A stretch of 64,000 nt of DNA from Wuchereria bancrofti (taxonomy: Eukaryota > Nematoda > Chromadorea > Rhabditida > Onchocercidae): NCBI GenBank assembly GCA_005281725.1, contig SSBO01000002.1, forward strand, positions 916,845-980,844, written 5' to 3'. A program made the translations under genes and the position numbers. Each line of letters starts with the position of its first letter. Position 1 is the stretch's first letter. The notes under the pieces were generated by a model that was not told where the DNA came from, did no database searches, and saw nothing but the letters and a program-made list of their open reading frames with translations. Below, one piece after another: positions 54,102 to 64,000 of the stretch.

Positions 54102-57100
54102 CTATGGAAAAAAACTGATTGCTGATTGCTAGGGAAATGATTGCTAAATGCATACAGTATCCAAATGAAATTTTCAATTTGTTCAGGTTTAAATATAAAT
54201 TAGCATTAAAATTATATAAATCATAAACGTTTATCTCAAACATTATCTTAAACATTTTTATCATCAATAAACCATTATCTGTTTCAAATGATAAGTTTCA
54301 AATTTTGAATTTCAATAAAATAATACATGAATTGAATAGGATAAAGAATTCGCATATTCGAAATAAATAGCTTTGGATTTTTGAATTAGCGAAATGAATA
54401 TACTTCCATTTCTTAAGAGAGCGTCAAACTGTAAAAATGCCTGCCAATTTTAAATTATTAAAGTAATTCTTACATCCATTTTCTTCGAAATCATGAATAA
54501 TCTCTTAAGAGTATTAGAAAGTGAGGAAGAAAAGTACTCATGAAAGACAAATATTTTTTCTTATATTTTCTGGCTATCAATCCGTTCATTACTTACATCA
54601 CCAAAAATTGAAGGGAACAGTTGCTGTATTTTCAGCAGAATCAAAAAAATAAGCAGGCAAATCGAAGAATGAGTGAGTGACTGCATGGATGCTTAGTTTG
54701 TTCTCGTTTTCGTTGGTGGACAGTAACGATATTCCACTCATTTATTTTTTGCAAACTGTCATTTGCAAAATGACAATCGGAGTGACAATATTTATTCAAC
54801 TGAATGCAAAAAATTTGTTATTGATGCTATTTATGACCAATCTAAAATTGAACAAACAACAAATTGAAAAACATAACTATACATATATTTTAGACATTTC
54901 TGTCCAATGTTTACAATTTTTTTTTTTCATTGAAATGATCAAATGACCGTATAATAATTGGAAGCATTAAAATCGATGCCTAATTGGTGAATAAACTAAT
55001 TAAATATTTGGTGACATATAGCATAATAAGTTAAAATCTTAAACGATTCAATTATTATTTTTTAATCAAGTGAGGAAATGTTGTAACTTTATATTCAAAT
55101 TTATATTATATTCCTAACTTTCTGTAGTGCTTTTTTAGGCAGTGAATTATTCTTGAAGAATGGAAAATTTATTTGGCATAATAATAAATCTTTTCAAATT
55201 GTAGTAGTAATTCTATGCTTTCTTCTTTTTCGAGAAAAAATGTTAGTAGGATTAATGATTCAGACCTATGATTGCTAGAAAAATACTAAATTACGTTACT
55301 GGCGGATGATTCATAAATTATTGCAAGCAAATATTCAATAATTCATTGCATAAGAAGGAAAAAGCTTAGATAATATTCAGATCTTTTTTACTTCCTGCTT
55401 AACTCAGTAGGATTTGCAAGAAAGAACTCTTTGAGCCAATTGAAATTGCATAAATGAGTGCACGATGAAACTTGTGCAGTCAAAATTTAGCATGCATTGT
55501 ATTCAAACTGCACACCCATAATATATTTTTCATTTATTTTTCTGATTATCACTAACTAATAATCTGTTTACCATTGTCACTGCTACTCTGCTAAGAGCGA
55601 AGAGAATTATTCGGATTGAAACGAAACACTATTACCTATCTGTGTTCCCATTTCACTTGTTTGGTCCGATTGTTTAGTATGTAACGTTCATCATTTTCAT
55701 TGGTAACAGCTTAATCTTAAGTTTAAATTGCAATTTTTGATAAATTTTATCAGTCATTGCATAATCTTTTTCTTCTGAAATGTTTCATTTGGAAGAAAGC
55801 TTAAAATTACCATCATAATTTGCAAAATTTGGGGTAATCATTCATTCCATTCAACATTTTACTAAATAATTATCCCAAATTTACTTTTAAACCGTTCTTT
55901 TCACTATGTTAGACTAATCACATTTCTTACGTAATTTTATGTAAGTTAATTTCATCAGTTATTTTAGCAGAAAGAATAAACTATTCCGACAACAATACAT
56001 GTGATATACTTTCTTTACCAATCAGAAAGAATACCTCTTTTCACTTTCTCTGCAACAATTATCGTCACAAAAAAAAAAAATGAAAAACAAATAAAAACTT
56101 CAAAAAAAAGGAAAAAAAACCACAGACGCATATCATGTACGACTCGTTCACTCATTCCCAGGAAGGTGAGTCACCCACCTATCGTCATATTATCTTATTT
56201 GAGCTGTAAACGATAGATGGATTAACAAATCAAAATGAGCAGAAAGATAAAATGTGACTTTAGTACGATCTTTTCTTCATTTCTAGTCTTAAGTCTTATG
56301 CCAATATTGCTTCATTGATATTTCAACTGATTCTTTTGGCCATCTAGAATTAATTTTTATAATATAGACAATTTTCCAAAAAGTTCCAAATCATTACTTT
56401 ATGTATTCAAAACAGCCGAATGATAATTTTAAACCACTAATTTTAATATGCAAACAGTTTGATTATAATTTTTTTCGTTTGTAAGCTGATCTTATCAATT
56501 GATAAAACTAAAAATTAGTTGCAACGGTTGTTACGAGACGCTGAAAACTTCCTATATAAAACACATCAACTCGAGAATGAATGCAAAGTGAATAAAGACA
56601 ATGGAAATATTTTTAAAAAATATTGAAATATATCAAACATTTCTGTTAAATTTGGCATGAAGAAGGAATTACTTCTAAGATTATTATAATTTAATAATGA
56701 TTATATTTGCAAAAACAAAGTAAAACATACAAGGATGATATGCCTTTTTCATATTTTTTCTGATTATCAATCCTACTATCACTTACAGTCCTAACATTTC
56801 AATGAGAATGGTTTTGTGAAAACCATAATTGTAGTTTTAAAAACCATACATCGTGTGACCACCAGTTACCGTTGCACTTCGTCCTCTTTAATTTTTAGTA
56901 CAACTGTAACTTCCAATAAAATTTTAGAGTTTTTTTTAAAACCTTTATAGCTCTATCTATTCATCAATCCATTATGTTATCTTTTGAAGATTCAAAAGTA
57001 AATAATAAAGGCGTTAAGGAATTTGCATTTCTGTTGAAAAAAAAGTTGAATGAATAATCGAAGTAATTATCAGAAACTTTCAAGCTGTTAATTTTTATTG

Positions 57101-57724
57101 GAAATTATATAGTAATTTAAATCTGAAGAGTGGCCTAACTGTTCATTATTACCAAATAATTTCGCCAAGGTATCTCTAAGGCAAGTACCTTCAGAAGACG
57201 GAGTTAAAGTTTATCTGAAATTCACCTCATTTCATCGTTTTAATGTTACTTTCACATTTGTATCACATTCAAAAAAAAAAAAACAAATTAACTTTAATTA
57301 TTGCTGATGTCCATTTCTACGATTTTAATGAAAAATTTTCTATTACTTTTCTTATCATCCGACTTTTTCCATATTTATGTTACCCAAGTCAAATTGAAAT
57401 TCTTTAAATCATTAGAAAATATTGAAATGATCAAATTGGGATGATAAATCAATCCGATTACAAACATTCTTATCTTTCACTTTGTGAGTTGCAGTTTTCC
57501 ATTGAATTTTATAGTTGGAAAATTTCCGAATTGTTTTCTAAGGATTATGTAAAATGTTTGTTTGCTATTTGTAGTAGCAAACAAAGCATGAATTAATTTA
57601 TTATTCAATTTTTTATCCAAGCCCAAAGCACTATCATAATACGATTGATTCCGGAATAGTGATTCGAGAAGTATAGGAAAAGAATGATATGATCCGGATG
57701 TATTTTTAAAATTAATTTTTTTTT
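54102..57724. other. AT-rich stretch with diverged copies of the gene-fossil exons
   Basis: On the minus strand, 54720-54640 (STNENENKLSIHAV) and 55720-55640 (VTNENDERYILNNRTK) resemble the 52587-52483 exon (VTTNGNGQTHTINNQT). A related last-exon piece is near 55440-55395. Blocks around 49930, 54570 and 56760 share tttctgattatcaatcc-like sequence next to possible donors. None forms a complete gene. Confidence 0.4.
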
Positions 57725-57730
57725 TTTATT
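57725..57730 (-). terminator. Probable polyadenylation signal of the collagen gene
   Basis: AATAAA on the minus strand, 45 bases after the collagen stop codon, followed by a long A run. Position and sequence fit a nematode cleavage signal. Confidence 0.65.
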
Positions 57731-57774
57731 TTAACAGAGTCCTTTCCTTTCCCTTCTCCACCTGAACTTATTAT

Positions 57775-59503
57775 TCATTGAACTTGTTTGAGCATTTTTC
57801 TGGATTTTCGAGTTCGATGATGTCGTCGAATATAACTGGCGCCCTCTTCATTATATTTTCGATAGGATGGTTCCATTTCATGAATAGCTGCGGTTTTGGC
57901 GGAACGTGGTGGACAAGGACAGTAAGCTGCATCACCGCCTGGTATACCAGGTGCTCCAGGCTAAAACATAATGACAATATAGTGTTTTTTTTTTTTAGGA
58001 AATTGTACTACTGGTGGAAATTTGGCTTTTCTATATAAAAAAATGTAAGATTTAAGAAAAATATACCTCTCCGGGTTGGCCAGGTGTTCCAGCAGTACCT
58101 GGTTGTCCATGTGGTCCCGGAGGTCCTGGTGTACCTATTGGACCAGGCCCAGCATTTTCACCAGGTGCACCAGCACTTCCGGCTGGACCAATTGGACCTG
58201 GTGCTCCTTTTGGTCCTGGAATACCGCGTCCTTGAACTCCTGGTAATCCCGGTGCTCCAGGTAATCCTTCTCTTCCCGGTAGACCTGTCGTATAAAGAAA
58301 AAGTCATACAGTTAAACAATTGGAATTATTTTCTACAATTTGCTACTCTGAAAAGTGACATTCAAATAATGAAAAATTTACCCGGTCTTCCAGCATCTCC
58401 AGGTTGCCCCGGTGGTCCTGGCTGTCCTCTACCGCCACCATTGCTCGGTCTGCCTGGTATTCCAGCCGGACCTGGTGGTCCTGCTTGTCCTATTGGACCT
58501 GCAGGTCCGGGTGGTCCAGGTGGGCAAGCAATGCAACCTCCGCGTGTTTTGTCACCGGTTGATACAGCAATACCATTTGGTCCTGGTTTACCATCCTTAC
58601 CATTTTCACCTGGTTCTGCAAGTTCTCACAGTTGCACTTCATATTTAATTTTCCAGTTTTTTTATGGTGAGTGCATTGAATACACAAATAATTTCATGTC
58701 AAATAATCAAAAAAAAAAAAAATGAAAAGAATAGTTTGAGTGTCAGCTATTTGAAATTACCTCCTGGTAAACCAACATCTCCTGGCGGTCCAGTTGGTCC
58801 TGGTGGACAATTTATAGCTTGAAGAGCACATGCTGAAAATCCATTTTATAATTACTTTTAATCTAATGAAAAATTTTTAAAATTTACCATCATCGATTCA
58901 AATTACAGCAAAACAAATATTTTTTTCCCATAATTTTTCATTTATTCCTTATTTATTCTATCCAATTTTTTCCTCAAATTATTTTTTTCAAATAGAAATT
59001 TCAACTTACCACAGATAGCACGACGTTTTTGACGTGGTTTTGAACCGAACAAAAATGTAATTGATTCTTTTTTGGCTATAGCTGAATTATGACTTACGTG
59101 AACACTCATTATCTCATCCCATGCATCATTTGCTAATATCTGAAATTATGGTACTTGAATTACATTTCAGGAATGTTTACTAATGAATTACAATATTTAT
59201 TGTTCAAAATTTAATTTAATATTCTTTTTCAATTGAAACAATGGTGAATATAACTGCATCATTCTATTTCAATCATTTCTTTTTCCCTTTTTTTTTCAAA
59301 TCAAATAAAAATATCATTTAAGATTTATAAATTTTTATCTAATATAACCATTTTAAACAAACCTTAAATTCATCCATATCATCCAATACTTCATAATAAA
59401 AACTATTAATATCTTGCAATATGACACCAACAATAATTAATGATACAATAATAACCAAACCGCTTGCAATGGATGTTAAATTAACAAGCATTTGTGTTCC
59501 CAT
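57775..59503 (-). CDS. Cuticle collagen
   Basis: Structural collagen of the nematode cuticle, secreted by the hypodermis and cross-linked into trimers. Six minus-strand exons join in phase: 59503-59363, 59139-59010, 58832-58761, 58615-58382, 58284-58067, 57960-57775, for 326 residues. Residues 9-31 are a hydrophobic signal anchor. The conserved N-terminal domain contains [10 protein letters not shown], and a subtilisin-type site RQKR lies at residues 83-86. Cys residues (C90, C92, C99) precede the first Gly-X-Y block ([16 protein letters not shown]). Two longer Gly-X-Y blocks are separated by a break with [15 protein letters not shown]. The C-terminus has [13 protein letters not shown] and then a basic tail ([11 protein letters not shown]). 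All exons are short and in the usual order for this family. The exact orthologue cannot be told from sequence reading. No splice acceptor is evident right before the ATG. Confidence 0.95.
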
Positions 59504-62500
59504 TTATGAAAAAAAAAAATCTTTATTATTAATTTGGAATGAAATCTTTGTTTGAATTTTTCTCATTTACTGAGCTAAAAAATGGATCATAAAAATAACA
59601 GATGAAATTAAATGTGACAATAAATTTCTTGATTATTGTTTTTTTTTTCTTTGATATAATTTCAGAAAACTTCAAACATTTTCCCAGCAAAATTTTTAAA
59701 GAAGTCAAAAGTCATTTGAAATTCTTATTGTTATATTAGTATGCTTATATGAAAGAAGATGAAAAACAGAGATTTACAACAATTCTTTCCTTATTGCTTT
59801 TCTTATTTACCCATAATGCTTCCCTCAATGAAATAATATAATCAAATTATTTATATTGTATGAATTTTAAAAAATAAACTGGTGTATAGTTATAAAAAAA
59901 AAAATTTTCCTTTTTTCAGTCAAATAAAAAACGGCAAAAAAGGAATTGAAAATATTGAAAAAAACAAAACATTCATATCATATTCATATATCACATCATT
60001 TTTATTTGATGTTCAAATCAGAATGAAAAGTAAGGACAAAAAAAGGTGAGTAGATGAAAGGAAAGCGATGAGTATGTGGTACCTCTATCTTAGTTATATA
60101 GGTATTTTCGGTACCTTTGTGAATCCCACCCATTTTGTAAACTTGTTTTCTAATGGTAGAAAAAAAAAGAAAAGAGTTAAAAAAAGAGTAGACACTAAGA
60201 TTTTTCGTCTTTTCATCTTTTTTAAAACTCTTTTCGGCTAATTCTAATGGCTTGTTGTAATTACAATAAGCACTTTCTATTTATGTTTTTTCTTTATTTT
60301 CTTAGTGATGAAAGTAAAAATTTGACAGTAACATCGATATGACAATGATATGACAATATTTTTTGCTTTCAATATAAAATTAGAAAATTTTTCCATTTTC
60401 TCATTTTTGCTGATCGATTTCATTCCAGAATTATTTTAATGCTTTTTTTTTTCTAAATTTTTTCTGATGAAATTATTTGTTACAAAAAAAAAGGGAAAAG
60501 TTTCTCTTTTCAACATAATATTTTTATGTATGATATAGATGAATGAAAATAAAAAAGAAAGAATTTATTTTTGCATGGTATTAATTAACATTTTATCGGA
60601 ATAAATATTAGTATTTCTTTTTAAGGTTATTCAATTCTTGTCCTAATATTTTATAATTGAATAAAATGATTAATTTAGAAATTGATGTCAAACTATGCAA
60701 ATTGATGGATTTTTAGTTTTGAATTTTATTAATTGGGTTTAATAATTATATATTTTAATTTATGTCTTCAGAAATGCATGAATTTTATTTTTTTATTTTC
60801 ATGTTTTTTTTATTTTCATTTCAATTTATCGCACAAAAATATAAAGCACTTATTTATGATTATTTGTTATATGATATAAACACATATGATATGATAAAAA
60901 TTATCAATTTATATGATGCAAATTTTTTATTTATATTCTGTAATTTTGTAATATATTTTTTATTTATATTTTTCATATCACAACATTTCTTAGTGATAAC
61001 AATTCATCTTCCACTACAAAGCTTCATTTATCATTATTACTTTAATCATTGGATGTCATACCGTTTTCTATATTTAAATTTCAAATTTGCAAACAGAAAG
61101 TGAATGAATACTTGGAACATCCAAAAGATTCATTTTATTGTCTTTTTTTTTTTAATTAAGGTTTCTGAAAATTTTGTTAGTTAAAAAGCTTTTAAATAAG
61201 CAATATTTCATTTTTAAATTAACAATTAGAAAATCTTGAAATTTCTCAGGAACAGTCAGAACTTTCATTATCTATTATTTACATTTTTGCCAATTATAAT
61301 GTTTTTCTTTTTTCAAGAAGATAGTAAATTGATTTCATCTTTTTTGACCTATTTCCCTTTCTACTGTTACAAATTATATATTTAATTAACCGACAATAAA
61401 GTATTTCTCTAGGTATGATCTCATGAATCATTTGAAAACTACAAGTTTTATTTATTTCTCATTTTTACAATAATTTTTTAAATTTTTTTTCCATTCTACA
61501 CTTCAACATTCAGTTGACATTCTCTGCTCATAAATTTTCTCAATTATAACACAAAAGAATAATTATAGGTTAAAATACACAGATAACTGACAACTCTCAA
61601 ATTAGCAGAGGTTAAGCTTCTTTTTAACTAGTAATTTTATCCTTCAATTCCTTTTTTTCAATTTATATATATCTTATATCTAATCCATAAGGCTAATTTT
61701 TTCCAGGTAATACATGACAATGTGTTTGTAAACATTTGAATTTTAAATCACTCAAAATTTAATTTTTAAAATCAATTTTTAGCCATGGAAAGAGTTGTTA
61801 ACAAAGTTCCGTCTTTTTTTTTCATTCACTTCTCGAAACACTTTTACAAACAAATTGTTAATTAATAGCCACAGAAATGAAAAAAACTAAAGGCAAAATT
61901 GTATGATAGTTTAAAGTAGGAAATAAGTTTTTTTCCACTGGAAAAATTCTCTTTCATAATTAAAATTGTTAAAGGTAATTTTTGTTAATTTTAAATCTAA
62001 TCGAAGAATTCAATCAAGGATTGGTTGAAGAAAACAACAAATTGCTTAGCAAACATTTTTTTCCCCATGCAAAATAAAAATTGCCTACGGCAAAAATTTT
62101 AGTTTTTTGGAAAGCTACCTATCACAGGTGGTCATAGAAATGTTGAAAAGTGTTATTAATGTTATAAGCATTCATTTATAAACAATCAAATTTTTTTAAA
62201 TGTAAACTAATCACTGTAAATAAAACACATTTCATTTCTTATAGAACAATAATTTAAACAAATGAACAAATTGATTTAATTTTTTTACAAAAAAAAAGTA
62301 ATAAATACATTCATACAAAGTGATGAAAATGATTTTGAGCAACAATTAATAATGTTCGCCAATTCGTTACACTTTTAATTAATTTACTTACTGTTATAGT
62401 CTTTTTTTTTCTTATAACAAACAGGTTGTTTAGTTGAAATGAGCAAAATGAGGTAATAAAATGAAGTTGCAAGAAATTTAGCAGTGTAATTTTCTTTTTT

Positions 62501-64000
62501 GAATAATGATTTTATGGGAGATTTTATAAAGAAGATATTTCTATTTGCTGTAACGTAAATGATTTTTGATATTAAGGTTGAATTTGATTTTTGATATTAA
62601 AGTTGAAGGTAGGTATACGTATTGATCTTTAGTAAGATTATATTTACATCAATATTTTTAACAGATTCTAATTGTGATGAATAAATAAAATATATTTATA
62701 TTTGTTCAGTTTTTTTATTTGTTTGTTTTTTGTAATATTTATTTAAATTATATAATTTATTTATGACAGTGCCGTAAGCCTGAAATCAAATTCATGTTTA
62801 ATTAAACTTTATTTTTAGAATAATTTTTTTAAATAACATTAAATAACACAACAATATTATAAATGGTGATTGATTTATTAAATCTCTTTTTGCATTTCTT
62901 TTTTCAGTTAAAAATAAAAATAATTTTATTCAGTAAGTTTACTGTTAATATGCGAAATTTTAATTAATTAATTTATTTTCAGTTGATACTTCCACATTGA
63001 AAGATGAAATAGTTTTTTTTTTTTATTATAAATTAATAAAATATTAAATATGTTTGTCTGATAAATCAGTAAATTGAAATTTTGGATTTGCACCAAAATC
63101 ACTATTTAGTTTTGAATAGTTAAACAATTAATAGATTACGAAAGGGTTGTCAGGATTACCCGAGTGAATTGAGGCATTTTCCGGAAACCGTTAATTGCAA
63201 CAAGGATGAAATAAAAATTTAGTTATTCATTTCCATCTAATCTGTTAATTGATTTGCTAGTTGATTGAAATGTTACGCATTAATTGATCAATTTTTATCA
63301 ATCAATGATATCATACAATGATTGCCTTTCTTGAAAATTTTACTCCATATATTTTTTAACGATGAAATTTCCACAAAATTAAATTGGTTTACTTTCAAGG
63401 ACAAATAAAATCGACTGACAAAAAAGAAAAATTTACATTGCAATTAAAAAATTTCGTTTTACATTTTACTAAATGGATTGAGGTTTTTTTTTTTTTTTGA
63501 ATTTATTTAAAAAAGAAAAAAAGATAATAACAGCAACATCAATGTTTTACATTCCGAACAAATCATTTCATCGGTGAAATTCAGAAAATACGATTAAATT
63601 ATTTTGAGATGATTTTTTTTATGGCATTTAATAACAACACAGTGTCAACTAATCATTGTTATATAATTTCATTTGTACAACAACGGACTTTCAATGAGCA
63701 GCAAACAAACTGTATTAAATTCAAATTTAACTATTAATGAAATTAAAAACTGCTAATGAAAAAATTCAGAAAAAGAATAACCTCCAGCTGTAAGATCGAT
63801 GTGGGCTAATAATTTTTGCTAATTTTTCCAAGCTTTCATAAGTACCAATCTTTTCCTTTCTTCTTAATTAAAAAAGCATTTTATTGTATAGAAATTAATA
63901 GACTTTCAATTTTAGATGATATTTATCAAAACTTTTGTAGAAACAGTTCAAATTCATATTTTCCTCAGTTTTACAGATTTATTTCACAAGTATATAATAT
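59504..64000. other. AT-rich region upstream of the collagen gene, no gene seen
   Basis: Should include the collagen promoter at its left end. Homopolymer runs are frequent. The longest plus-strand frame (60762-61103) is Phe/Ile/Tyr-rich low complexity without splice or start context. I saw no exon chain, tRNA or repeat array. Confidence 0.55.

Noticed and set aside
58084..58725. Plus-strand frame of 213 codons opposite the collagen
   Set aside because: Gly-X-Y repeats keep several antisense frames open; the collagen on the minus strand explains it.
60762..61103. Plus-strand frame of 113 codons
   Set aside because: AT-driven Phe/Ile/Tyr low complexity with no splice, start or homology signal.

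Overview
The window is AT-rich eukaryotic DNA from a nematode, probably a filarial or other clade III worm. The evidence is a cuticle collagen, the nematode Mediator subunit MDT-15, short polypyrimidine/TTTCAG acceptors, acceptors placed only a few bases before start codons as in spliced-leader trans-splicing, and introns of a few hundred bases. Every protein gene is split, so I built exon chains by hand, requiring canonical splice sites and matching phases.

Layout. 1-8677 (+): most of a DDX23/PRP28 spliceosomal helicase whose first exons lie left of the window. 10579-16404 (+): complete mdt-15 in 13 exons. 16929-18028 (-): a small three-exon gene for a cysteine-rich single-pass membrane protein. 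18029-21129: AT-rich spacer with a trinucleotide microsatellite. 21130-36828: a cluster of seven-transmembrane receptor genes, all on the minus strand: copy A (21130-23757), truncated copy B (24163-25065) and intact copy C (34260-36828). Between B and C lies a complex mobile-element region (26848-34150). It has two 2.7 kb inverted arms around a 644-bp spacer, carries pieces of a decayed non-LTR retrotransposon and host-like spliced exons, and is followed by a second partial copy with the spacer flipped. 41110-43650: a degenerate satellite rich in GCATGC. 45336-46976 (-): a GC-rich six-exon C2H2 zinc-finger gene of unknown role. 51600-55730: remnants of a minus-strand gene family, including a six-exon chain with two in-frame stops. 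57775-59503 (-): a six-exon cuticle collagen. 59504-64000: no gene seen.

The two best-recognised genes act in core nuclear processes: DDX23 in U5 snRNP-dependent splicing, MDT-15 in Mediator-dependent transcription of lipid and stress genes. The receptor cluster, the gene fossils and the palindrome form a fast-evolving accessory stretch. Nothing suggests a coordinated pathway across the window. The features most worth checking are the palindrome with its captured exons, the patchwork identity of the receptor copies, the GC-AG intron and exon-end duplication in DDX23, and the UGCAUG-rich array downstream of the zinc-finger gene.
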